A DNA stretch of 8,476 nt from JAAGZL01 sp050291365 (GTDB lineage Bacteria; Pseudomonadota; Gammaproteobacteria; Chromatiales; Chromatiaceae): positions 1-8,476 of the forward strand of contig JBNKJS010000009.1 in assembly GCA_050291365.1 (NCBI GenBank), read 5' to 3'. The stretch's first letter is position 1. Every line of letters starts with the position of its first letter. Below are positions 1 through 6,095 of the stretch, piece after piece. The position numbers and the translations under genes are program-made. A model generated the notes under the pieces. The model searched no databases. It worked only from the letters and a program-made list of their open reading frames with translations, and was not told the origin of the DNA.

Positions 1-139
1 CCTGTTAGTATGTCGATTTACGTTGGATAGAAGGCAATTCGCCTGAATAAAAACGTGCAGATCGCCTTATATCTCCAAGAAGGGAAGGGTGTGGTTCATT
101 AGGCTGTACCTCCCTGGCTTGTTATTATTTTTGTCAATT

Positions 140-165
140 ATCACAACCTTACAGGTTGTTGTGAT
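140..165 (+). terminator. possible stem-loop terminator of an upstream gene
   Basis: Two alternative hairpins are visible. One is an outer 8-bp stem, ATCACAAC (140-147) with GTTGTGAT (158-165). The other is an inner 7-bp stem, ACAACCT (143-149) with AGGTTGT (153-159), around a 3-base loop. The plus strand continues into a TTTTAT-type tract, which fits a weak rho-independent terminator for a transcript entering from the left. GC content of the stem is low, so this is tentative. Confidence 0.3.
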
Positions 166-308
166 TTTATCATTTAGTTTTACCAGCTATTGAACGACAG
201 ATCAATTCAGGCAATTTGCACTCTATTCCTCAATAGTCAGAGTTTGACTTTATGGGGTAGCTGGGAAAAAGGTGACATTTTGTTACATGAAGCTGCGTTC
301 TGCTTTAT

Positions 309-326
309 TTCTATACATTCTATACA
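309..326. repeat. tandem 9-bp direct repeat (TTCTATACA x2)
   Basis: TTCTATACA occurs at 309-317 and again immediately at 318-326. It lies 10 bp left of the dyad at 336-354, so together they could form a composite regulator site upstream of hypF. A chance AT-rich duplication is also possible. Confidence 0.6.
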
Positions 327-335
327 TCAAGGTTA

Positions 336-354
336 TCAGACTAGTCTAGTCTGA
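336..354. promoter_or_regulatory. operator-like dyad upstream of hypF
   Basis: TCAGACTA (336-343) and TAGTCTGA (347-354) are perfect 8-bp inverted arms around a 3-base centre GTC. The symmetry continues imperfectly on both sides (GGTTA on the left, CAAGG on the right). This is the strongest dyad in the leader region and lies about 195 bp before the hypF start. It has no following T-run, so an operator is more likely than a terminator. The regulator is unknown. Confidence 0.4.
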
Positions 355-548
355 CAAGGCCTTGACCAAAGGTCTGCTAAGTGCAGTTTTTACTCTATTG
401 ATTCAATGCGATTAATGTCAGTTTTGTGAGAATAGTCTACCGATTATTTCTGTTTCATTTATCTGATGCAATCAGAATAAAGCCTATTAAGTGTCAGATC
501 ATGTTTAAACCTCTACAATCTCTGTATGTGCGTTATGAGTGATTCACT

Positions 549-2861
549 GTGATCGGAGAGAGCATCCATGTAACCGGTACCGTGCAGGGCGTGGGGTTCC
601 GCCCTACGGTGTGGCGTTTGGCTAGTGAGTGCGGCATTGTGGGTCGGGTGTGGAACGATGCGGGCGGGGTGACTATTCAGGCATGGGGCAGCAGAGAGGT
701 GTTGGATGATTTTGTTCTGCGTATCGAATTTGCGCAGCCTGCCCTGGCCCATATTGAACAGATATCAAGGGCGGCCCTTGAAGAGGATGTGAAGGCTCCG
801 GACGATTTCCAGATTCTGTTAAGCCGGGAAGGGGAGGTGCGTACCACTGTTACCGCAGATGCGGCTACCTGTGCTGATTGTCTGAGTGATGTGCTGGACC
901 CGGACAATCGCCGCTATCGCTATCCCTTTACCAACTGTACCCACTGTGGCCCTAGGCTCTCCATCATTACGGCCATCCCCTATGATCGCGCCAATACCAG
1001 CATGGCCCCATTTACCATGTGTGAGCGGTGCAGGGGTGAGTATGAAGATCCATCCGACCGACGCTTTCACGCCCAACCCAACGCCTGTGCCGATTGTGGT
1101 CCGCAGCTTTGGTTGCAGGACAATAGAGGCAATCGTCTAGCTGAAGATGAAGAGAAGGATGTAATCCAAACTGCAGCCAGGTTGATTCGGGATGGCAAAA
1201 TCATCGCGATCAAGGGTATTGGTGGTATTCACCTGGCCTGTGATGCGGCCAATGAGTCAGCGGTTAATGCCCTGCGCCGGCGTAAGCAGCGTTATCACAA
1301 GGCGTTGGCCTTGATGGCGACAAATGTTGAGATGGTGTCACGCTATGCCAAGGTGAATAAAGCAGGGGCATCTATGTTGCAACACCATGCTGCTCCTATA
1401 GTGGTGTTGTCGGCGGCAGGGGAACACCTGGCCAGTGGAATTGCCCCGGGGCAAAACAGCTTTGGTTTTATGTTGCCTTATACACCTCTGCACCATCTGT
1501 TGATGCTGGAGTTGGATGGGCCGATCGTCCTTACCTCCGGTAATCGCAGTGAAGAGCCGCAGTGTATCGATAACCAGGATGCATGCCAGCGTCTGGATGA
1601 GATCGCCGACTACTATCTGTTACATGACCGCGCCATAGTGAATCGTCTGGATGATTCTGTGTTGCGCTTGGCTGATGGCGAGCCTCGGTTTTTACGCCGC
1701 GCGCGCGGCTATGCGCCCCAATCTATTTTGTTGCCGCAGGGTCTTGCCGCTGGCGCAAATATCCTGGCGCTGGGTGGTGAGCTCAAGAACAGCTTTTGTC
1801 TGCTGAAAGATGGCCGCGCCATTGTGTCGCAGCATATGGGTGATCTGGAAGATGCCTCTACCTACCGGGATTACCAACACAATCTGCAACTATATCGTAA
1901 GCTGTTCGATTTTGATCCGCAGCTGATAGTAGTAGACAGACATCCCGATTATCTCTCTACCAAACTGGGACACTCTATGGCGGCGGAAGAGGGTGTGCGG
2001 TTGATTGAGGTGCAGCATCACCATGCCCATATCGCCGCCTGCATGGCCGAACATGGATTGCCGTTAGATACGGACAAGGTTATTGGGGTTGCCCTGGATG
2101 GTCTTGGGTTTGGCGAGGACGGCAATATCTGGGGCGGTGAATTTCTCTTGGCGGATTATGCTGGTTTTGAACGGGTGGCCAATTTCAAACCTGTGCCTAT
2201 GTTGGGAGGTGCCCAGGCCATGCGGGAACCATGGCGCAATACCTTCGCCCATCTTTCGACCAGCCTGGGTTGGGATTATGTTTGTGAGAACTATTCTGAT
2301 CTGGAGATTGTTGCCTATCTCAAGGGCAAGCCGATCTCTAATTTGCTGACCATGGCAGAGAAGGGCATAAATAGTCCCAAGGCCTCATCTGCCGGTCGCC
2401 TGTTCGATGCTGTTGCAGCGGCGGTTGGTGTATGTCGTGATGCCGCCGGTTACGAAGGGCAGGCGGCGATTGAACTAGAGGCCCTGGCTTCGGAGCAGTT
2501 TGCGCAGCAGTCTGATTTTGCCTATGGTTATGGGTTAGAGGATGATTGTCTTGATTGGACAACTATGTGGAAGGCCTTGCTGGATGATCTAAGAGGCAAG
2601 GTAGAACCAGCTGTTATCTCAGCCCGTTTTCATCATGGTCTGGCCATAGCTGTAGCTCAGACCGCGGCTGATCTATGCAGTCAGCATAATAGTCAGACAG
2701 TTGTGCTCAGTGGTGGGGTATTTCAGAATCGTCTGCTGTTGGAATGTGCCAGCCAGTTGTTACGGGAACAAGATTTGACTGTGCTGTCACCCCAGGACCT
2801 GCCTGCCAATGATGGTGGAATCTCTCTGGGGCAGGCGGTTGTTGCTTACGCAAGAGCCTAG
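549..2861 (+). CDS. hypF: carbamoyltransferase HypF, [NiFe] hydrogenase maturation
   Basis: Cytoplasmic HypF uses carbamoyl phosphate and ATP to form a carbamoyl adenylate and passes the carbamoyl group to the C-terminal cysteine of HypE. HypE then dehydrates it to the cyanide ligand of the [NiFe] active-site iron. All expected domains are present in the 770 residues, close to the usual ~750. An acylphosphatase-like domain carries VQGVGFRP at 12-19. Two zinc fingers use C108/C111/C130/C133 and C158/C161/C180/C183. A YrdC-like domain spans about 200-390, with GIGGIHLACDA at 223-233 and SGNRSEEP at 330-337. The Kae1-like domain has HHHAH at 490-494, LSGGVFQN at 720-727 and NDGGISLGQ at 754-762. 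The start is GTG; an in-frame TGA at 540-542 rules out anything longer, and the N-terminus matches the family. The ribosome binding site is poor. No other hyp gene lies in the window. Confidence 0.96.
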   Translation: MIGESIHVTGTVQGVGFRPTVWRLASECGIVGRVWNDAGGVTIQAWGSREVLDDFVLRIEFAQPALAHIEQISRAALEEDVKAPDDFQILLSREGEVRTTVTADAATCADCLSDVLDPDNRRYRYPFTNCTHCGPRLSIITAIPYDRANTSMAPFTMCERCRGEYEDPSDRRFHAQPNACADCGPQLWLQDNRGNRLAEDEEKDVIQTAARLIRDGKIIAIKGIGGIHLACDAANESAVNALRRRKQRYHKALALMATNVEMVSRYAKVNKAGASMLQHHAAPIVVLSAAGEHLASGIAPGQNSFGFMLPYTPLHHLLMLELDGPIVLTSGNRSEEPQCIDNQDACQRLDEIADYYLLHDRAIVNRLDDSVLRLADGEPRFLRRARGYAPQSILLPQGLAAGANILALGGELKNSFCLLKDGRAIVSQHMGDLEDASTYRDYQHNLQLYRKLFDFDPQLIVVDRHPDYLSTKLGHSMAAEEGVRLIEVQHHHAHIAACMAEHGLPLDTDKVIGVALDGLGFGEDGNIWGGEFLLADYAGFERVANFKPVPMLGGAQAMREPWRNTFAHLSTSLGWDYVCENYSDLEIVAYLKGKPISNLLTMAEKGINSPKASSAGRLFDAVAAAVGVCRDAAGYEGQAAIELEALASEQFAQQSDFAYGYGLEDDCLDWTTMWKALLDDLRGKVEPAVISARFHHGLAIAVAQTAADLCSQHNSQTVVLSGGVFQNRLLLECASQLLREQDLTVLSPQDLPANDGGISLGQAVVAYARA

Positions 2862-2935
2862 GTTTTAGGGCAAAGAGACGAGGATTCAGAGATGCTGGTC
2901 GACTCTCGCTTTGTTCGCGGGACCTGAATAACTTC

Positions 2936-2976
2936 GTCATTCTGCAACTTGATAGCGGGATGACAGATTATTTTAT
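2936..2976 (+). terminator. terminator-like hairpin after hypF
   Basis: GTCATTCTGC (2936-2945) can pair over 10 positions, two of them G-U, with GCGGGATGAC (2955-2964) around a 9-base loop. The T-rich AGATTATTTTAT follows at once. It lies between the hypF stop and the next start and would end or attenuate hypF transcription. The T tract is interrupted, so termination may be partial. Confidence 0.4.
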
Positions 2977-2989
2977 GTAAGGGTGGGCA

Positions 2990-3937
2990 GTGAATTTCTT
3001 TGATTTTTTTAAAAAATATCTCGGATTGACCGATGCCTCGGTAAGTCACAGTGAGCGTTTCGTTTCCGGCTTGGGCGGACTGTTCGGTATTGTGGGTGTG
3101 GTGTTTATAACCAGTTGGTGGCTGGATGGTTATGCCGCTGTGTTGATTGTTGGCTCCATGGGGTCATCGGCCGTGCTGCTGTTTGCGGTTCCCCATGGCC
3201 CCCTGTCTCAGCCATGGCCGCTGGTTGGGGGCCATACAATCTCTGCATTGGTCGGGGTTGCGGCAGCTAATCTGATACCCGTTCCTACCCTGGCTGCCGG
3301 CGTTGCCGTGGCTCTGGCTATAGTTCTTATGCATTATGCCCGCTGCCTGCATCCACCCGGTGGGGCTACAGCCATGTTTGCTGTGTTGGGGGGAGAAAGC
3401 GTTCACGCCTTGGGGTGGGGTTTTGTCTTGGCCCCGGCTTTGCTCAATACCCTGGCGATTCTGCTGATCGCTATCGCCTTTAATGCCCCTTTTCATTGGC
3501 GGCGTTATCCACGGGCCTTGTCCGACACTTTTTTCTATGAATATGTGGAAAAACCGAAACGCCGGGAGGGGGATATTAGCCAAAAAGATCTCTCCATGGC
3601 GTTGCAGGATATGGGTACCCTGGTGGATATCTCTGAAGACGATCTGATGCAGATATACGAGTTGGCTCAGGCCCATCGGCATCGTTCCCATTTTAAGCCG
3701 GAGCAGATTAAAGTTGGCATATGCCTTAGTAATGGTGGCTATGGCGAGGATTGGTCTGTGCGTGAAGTGGAGTCGGTTAAAGAGGCGGATGACCCCATGC
3801 TCGATACCATTGGTTACAGAGTGGTGGCGGGTAAACGCAAACGTGAAGCAGGTGAGATGACCCGCTCGGATCTGGCGCTTTGGACCATGTACGAGGTAAA
3901 GCGCACCAAAACATCCTGGCGCAGGACGTTAACTTGA
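2990..3937 (+). CDS. HPP-family integral membrane protein with a C-terminal soluble region
   Basis: The first ~170 residues fit the HPP family of inner-membrane proteins. The signature is CLHPPGGATAMF at 119-130, and hydrophobic segments lie at about 28-45, 48-67, 79-97, 99-117 and 142-165. Some cyanobacterial and chloroplast HPP proteins take part in nitrite transport; whether this one does is unknown. Residues ~175-315 are charged and soluble-looking. They include a helical stretch at about 195-230 and the unusual segment VGICLSNGGYGEDWSV at 242-257. I do not recognise this as the CBS-domain pair found in some HPP relatives. The start is GTG, with AAGGG at 2979-2983 as ribosome binding site. 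The gene lies 128 bp after hypF behind a hairpin, so co-transcription is uncertain. Its end converges on the rubrerythrin-like gene. Confidence 0.88.
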   Translation: MNFFDFFKKYLGLTDASVSHSERFVSGLGGLFGIVGVVFITSWWLDGYAAVLIVGSMGSSAVLLFAVPHGPLSQPWPLVGGHTISALVGVAAANLIPVPTLAAGVAVALAIVLMHYARCLHPPGGATAMFAVLGGESVHALGWGFVLAPALLNTLAILLIAIAFNAPFHWRRYPRALSDTFFYEYVEKPKRREGDISQKDLSMALQDMGTLVDISEDDLMQIYELAQAHRHRSHFKPEQIKVGICLSNGGYGEDWSVREVESVKEADDPMLDTIGYRVVAGKRKREAGEMTRSDLALWTMYEVKRTKTSWRRTLT

Positions 3938-3954
3938 TGAAACTGTTTATGATT

Positions 3955-3983
3955 CCTGTACCAGGATTCTATCCTGGTACAGG
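3955..3983. terminator. shared stem-loop between convergent genes
   Basis: CCTGTACCAGGA (3955-3966) is perfectly complementary to TCCTGGTACAGG (3972-3983) around a 5-base loop. The hairpin lies between the stop of the HPP gene (3937) and the stop of the minus-strand rubrerythrin-like gene (3993). It would therefore form in both transcripts. Neither side has a proper T-run (the plus side continues GGGGTAATATT), so it may act with Rho or as a 3'-end stabiliser. Confidence 0.6.
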
Positions 3984-3992
3984 GGGGTAATA

Positions 3993-4475
3993 TTAAAGCA
4001 CCGGTCTCTCTTCTGGATCCATGTCTATGGAACGCAGTAGATCATGCAGTGAGTTGACATGTTTCTGTTCCTCTTCAGCCAGGTCGGAGCAGTATGCAAT
4101 ATCGTCTGGGTCGGTGAATCTTTCGGCTAACCGTTTATAGTTGTCTCTGGCATCCTCTTCCATCCTTATGGCGTATTTGAGTATCGCCTTCATATCCCCC
4201 TGAGCGATAACGTCTATTGCCTCCACGTCCAGGATCTTATTATCTTCACGCTCTACCTCTTCCAGCCAGCTATCCGCATCAAACATTTTGCCAAAGTCGG
4301 TATCTTTGAAACGCTCTACAATTCGATGGGCGTGTCCATCTTCCATATCGGCTAGTTCCAGAAAGACCATGCGGGATTCGTCGTCTTTGGTTAGTTCTGA
4401 GGCCTTCTCATAGAATAGTTCGGCCTGCACCTCTAGTTCCAAGGCGTTCTTAAAAATCTCAATAGCTTTTTCCAT
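3993..4475 (-). CDS. rubrerythrin-like ferritin-fold diiron protein
   Basis: The 160 residues form four predicted helices with the spacing of the rubrerythrin branch of the ferritin-like superfamily. Likely iron ligands are E15 or E19 in helix 1, ExxH at E45-H48, E106 or E107 in helix 3, and ExxH at E136-H139. There is no rubredoxin-type C-x2-C pair (C129 is the only cysteine), so it is a 'minimal' form without the electron-accepting domain. Relatives reduce hydrogen peroxide or bind iron under low oxygen; the electron donor here is unknown. There is no signal peptide, so it should be cytoplasmic. The start is ATG with an excellent AGGAGGA at 4479-4485, suggesting high expression. A 6-bp inverted repeat and a candidate FNR-type box lie upstream. 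The gene appears to be transcribed alone and could also be annotated simply as a ferritin-like domain protein. Confidence 0.85.
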   Translation of the reverse strand: MEKAIEIFKNALELEVQAELFYEKASELTKDDESRMVFLELADMEDGHAHRIVERFKDTDFGKMFDADSWLEEVEREDNKILDVEAIDVIAQGDMKAILKYAIRMEEDARDNYKRLAERFTDPDDIAYCSDLAEEEQKHVNSLHDLLRSIDMDPEERPVL

Positions 4476-4495
4476 AGGTCCTCCTAATTGCGATT

Positions 4496-4515
4496 ATCAG
4501 GTGCAATACCCTGAT
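4496..4515 (-). promoter_or_regulatory. inverted repeat just upstream of the ribosome binding site
   Basis: ATCAGG (4496-4501) and CCTGAT (4510-4515) flank 8 bases. In the minus-strand transcript this would be a small hairpin ending about 10 bases before the AGGAGGA of the rubrerythrin-like gene. It could be an operator or an mRNA leader hairpin. The arms are short, so it may be chance. Confidence 0.25.
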
Positions 4516-4600
4516 TATTAGTGTTGTATTTCTAGATTTTCATCTTATTACTAATTAATAGCACAACGCTATACTCCTGCCCCGTAAAATCCTGGAAACA

Positions 4601-4614
4601 TTGCCTTTGATCAA
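4601..4614 (-). promoter_or_regulatory. candidate FNR/CRP-superfamily box
   Basis: Read on the minus strand the sequence is TTGATCAAAGGCAA, matching the FNR consensus TTGAT-N4-ATCAA at 8 of 10 defined positions. The left half is perfect and the right half is 3 of 5. A loose -10 match (TATAGC, 4573 down to 4568) follows about 30 bp downstream. The box would then sit near -45, roughly the class II activator position. Anaerobic control of a rubrerythrin-like gene is plausible, but the spacing is not ideal and a single imperfect box is weak evidence. Confidence 0.3.
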
Positions 4615-4719
4615 AAATATTTATTGGAATTGTATAAGGATTGTACAAATGGGTGTTGCTGTTGGAGTTAATAAAAATATTCTAAATATCAAATAGATAG
4701 ATATTCTTATCAATAAACG

Positions 4720-5178
4720 CTATTCGGCCCACTGGATCAGGTGGAATTCAGGATCGTCCGCCTCGGTTTCACACACTACGCGGCCTCTTATGGAGTTGCC
4801 GGAACTGATGACGCTTTCTGGGGTGCCGGATATTAGAGGGTGCCAGTCCGGTAGCTCTTTGCCCTCGGCCAGTAGGCGGTAGGCGCAGGTGGAGGGGAGC
4901 CAATATGGATCTTGCAGCAGCTCAAGGGTGACTGAAACACAGTCCGGCACATTGATTGACCTGTTGGCGTAGTCGCCGCAGCGACACTCATCTTCATTCA
5001 GATATCGACATACAATGTTTGTGGTGTAGACCTCGCCGCTATCTTCGTCCTCCAGGCGCTGTAGGCAGCACTTGGCGCAGCTGTCGCACAAGGCCTCCCA
5101 CTCATCAGGGTTTAGCTCGTTGAGTGGCTTTTCACTCCAAAACTGTGGGGATATCTTCTGGGTGGGTTGATTTGTCAT
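4720..5178 (-). CDS. ycgN: YcgN-family (UPF0260) cysteine-cluster protein
   Basis: The sequence matches the YcgN/UPF0260 family over its full length: FWSEKPL at the start, then ELNPDEWEALCDSCAKCC, NIVCRYLNEDECRCGDY, PDCVSVT, WLPSTCAYRLLAEGKELPDW and HPLISG. Nine cysteines (C31, C34, C37, C38, C57, C65, C67, C80, C98) suggest a metal or Fe-S site in a cytoplasmic protein. The biochemical function of the family is not known to me. I chose the ATG at 5178 (152 residues) because family members begin shortly before the FW motif. In-frame ATGs at 5196 and 5217 would add 7 or 13 residues that do not look conserved. None of the three has a clear Shine-Dalgarno, so the start is uncertain. The gene is divergent from ogt and transcribed toward the rubrerythrin-like gene, 244 bp away. 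Confidence 0.88.
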   Translation of the reverse strand: MTNQPTQKISPQFWSEKPLNELNPDEWEALCDSCAKCCLQRLEDEDSGEVYTTNIVCRYLNEDECRCGDYANRSINVPDCVSVTLELLQDPYWLPSTCAYRLLAEGKELPDWHPLISGTPESVISSGNSIRGRVVCETEADDPEFHLIQWAE

Positions 5179-5230
5179 TGAGCATATTTTAACCATATTT
5201 GGGCAATAAATATCCATATCTGCGGCCGTT

Positions 5231-5311
5231 CTATTGTTACAGTCAATAGATCCTATTGGTTTATGCAGGCAAAGTTTTAAATCGTTGTATACACAGCTAG
5301 GCCTATTGTTA
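5231..5311. repeat. clustered CTATTG / CAATAG words
   Basis: CTATTGTTA occurs at 5231-5239 and again at 5303-5311. CAATAG at 5244-5249 forms an inverted pair with CTATTG at 5231-5236 around 7 bases. A further CCTATTGG lies at 5252-5259. The cluster lies just upstream of ycgN (minus strand) and could be its operator, though short AT-rich words recur by chance. Confidence 0.35.
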
Positions 5312-5390
5312 TGTATATCATGTGTGCTAGGAATATTTGTTACATTAATTTTTCAGGAAAACGCCGTAACTCATTGATTATTTAAGCAGA

Positions 5391-5404
5391 TATACATATG
5401 TATA
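5391..5404. repeat. 14-bp perfect palindrome TATACATATGTATA
   Basis: The 14 bases equal their own reverse complement. They sit in an AT-rich tract about 60 bp left of the DnaA-box cluster. It could be an operator or a weakly paired, easily melted segment; no regulator can be named. Confidence 0.5.
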
Positions 5405-5465
5405 AAAAATGTACAATCTGTTTTTGGTTTAAGAGTAGTGCGGTCTTTGACCTGATCTGAATCTA

Positions 5466-5500
5466 TTTTCCACAACTTTATCCACAGGTTCTGTGGAAAA
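5466..5500. promoter_or_regulatory. cluster of three DnaA-box matches
   Basis: TTATCCACA at 5478-5486 is a perfect strong DnaA box (TTATNCACA). TTTTCCACA at 5466-5474 and its exact inverse TGTGGAAAA at 5492-5500 both fit the relaxed consensus TTWTNCACA. The two outer boxes form an inverted pair around the central one. A one-mismatch match (GTATACACA) lies at 5287-5295, and AT-rich sequence lies to the left. Possible roles are DnaA control of ogt or ycgN, DnaA titration, or, less likely given the neighbours, a replication origin. Confidence 0.5.
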
Positions 5501-5536
5501 GATTTAAGGCTCTATTACATCTGTTTAGTACTGTTT

Positions 5537-5564
5537 TTGGCCACTGCAACTATGGTTATATAAA
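5537..5564 (+). promoter_or_regulatory. likely sigma-70 promoter of ogt-xerD
   Basis: TTGGCC (-35, 5537-5542) and TATAAA (-10, 5559-5564) are separated by 16 bp. This predicts a transcript start near 5571 and a leader of about 45 bases before ogt. It is the best match in the region, with 4 of 6 at -35 and 5 of 6 at -10. The DnaA boxes end 36 bp upstream of the -35. Confidence 0.4.
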
Positions 5565-5615
5565 AGTGTAACTGACTGTCAAAAGTGGTAGCGAGCGTGT
5601 AAATTACCAACACTT

Positions 5616-6095
5616 ATGTCCAATATCGGTAAATTCCAATTTGTCATGGATAGTCCCATCGGTTTTATTGGGATTAACACATCCAAAGAGAGGGTCAATG
5701 GAGTTGAGTTTCTTGGCCGTGGTTCGAAATCATTTCCTTCAGATGATCCCTTTGCCGCAGAGGTGGCAAGACAGTTACAGGGTTACTTTAATGGCGGTTT
5801 AACAGAATTTTCCCTTCCATTGCATCTGCAGGGTACAGATTTTCAGAACAGAGTGTGGAATAGCTTGGTTATGATTAAGCCGGGAAGTGTTCGCAGCTAT
5901 GGTGAAATTGCACAGGAGCTGAATACCAGCCCCAGAGCAGTGGGAAATGCATGCAGATCTAATCCTGTTCCAGTCATCATCCCCTGTCACAGGGTGGTAT
6001 CCGCCAGTGGCATTGGCGGGTTTGCAGGCACTACAGGTGGTCGGCATCTGGAGATCAAACGCTGGCTGTTGAACCACGAGGGTGTCTGTTTGTGA
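5616..6095 (+). CDS. ogt: methylated-DNA--protein-cysteine S-methyltransferase
   Basis: This is a suicide DNA-repair protein that transfers the methyl group of O6-methylguanine (and O4-methylthymine) to its own cysteine. The 159 residues include the active site PCHRV at 123-127 with C124 as acceptor. RAVGNACRSNP at 107-117 supplies the recognition helix and the arginine finger R113. Other family motifs are RSYGEIA at 93-99 and GIGGFAGTTGGRHLEIKRWL at 132-151. Length and order fit the Ogt type, without an Ada regulatory domain. The ATG at 5616 gives the normal N-terminus, though no clear Shine-Dalgarno precedes it. The stop overlaps the xerD GTG by 4 bp, so both are probably read from one mRNA. 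A sigma-70 promoter is predicted about 50 bp upstream. Confidence 0.95.
   Translation: MSNIGKFQFVMDSPIGFIGINTSKERVNGVEFLGRGSKSFPSDDPFAAEVARQLQGYFNGGLTEFSLPLHLQGTDFQNRVWNSLVMIKPGSVRSYGEIAQELNTSPRAVGNACRSNPVPVIIPCHRVVSASGIGGFAGTTGGRHLEIKRWLLNHEGVCL

Larger units (their letters stand above)
1..548. other. AT-rich non-coding region upstream of hypF
   Basis: No open frame with a credible start and protein-like content was found on either strand in this 548-bp stretch. It holds a stem-loop near 140-165, a 9-bp tandem repeat at 309-326 and a dyad at 336-354. Two very short frames precede hypF: 13 codons at 501-542 and 5 codons at 535-552. A 10-residue minus-strand frame (99 down to 67) has a good Shine-Dalgarno match. 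A 38-codon minus-strand stop-to-stop frame (121 down to 8) lacks an N-terminal start. The region probably carries the hypF promoter and the end or control region of a gene beyond the left edge. I could not assign a clear sigma-70 or sigma-54 promoter. Confidence 0.6.
5179..5615. other. AT-rich divergent intergenic region between ycgN and ogt
   Basis: This 437-bp stretch has no credible gene. It contains repeated CTATTG/CAATAG words (5231-5311), a 14-bp palindrome (5391-5404), a cluster of three DnaA-box matches (5466-5500) and a likely sigma-70 promoter for ogt (5537-5564). I found no convincing promoter for ycgN. TTGACT on the minus strand (5247 down to 5242) lacks a well-spaced -10. Confidence 0.6.

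Noticed and set aside
8..121. 38-codon minus-strand stop-to-stop frame
   Set aside because: It has no ATG, GTG or TTG near its beginning and no recognisable family; kept only as a possible remnant.
362..396. TTGACC as a -35 box for hypF
   Set aside because: No -10-like hexamer lies 16-18 bp downstream.
3164..3691. 175-codon minus-strand open frame
   Set aside because: It lies wholly inside the HPP-family gene, reads as low-complexity shadow protein rich in Gln, Gly and His, and has no recognisable domain.
5179..5217. Longer start for the YcgN-family protein
   Set aside because: The additional 13 residues look unconserved, and no ribosome binding site supports the ATG at 5217; not fully excluded.
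5301..5328. dif-like sequence with a central TGTATA
   Set aside because: The central hexamer matches, but the XerC and XerD arms match the gammaproteobacterial dif consensus poorly (about 3 and 6 of 11).
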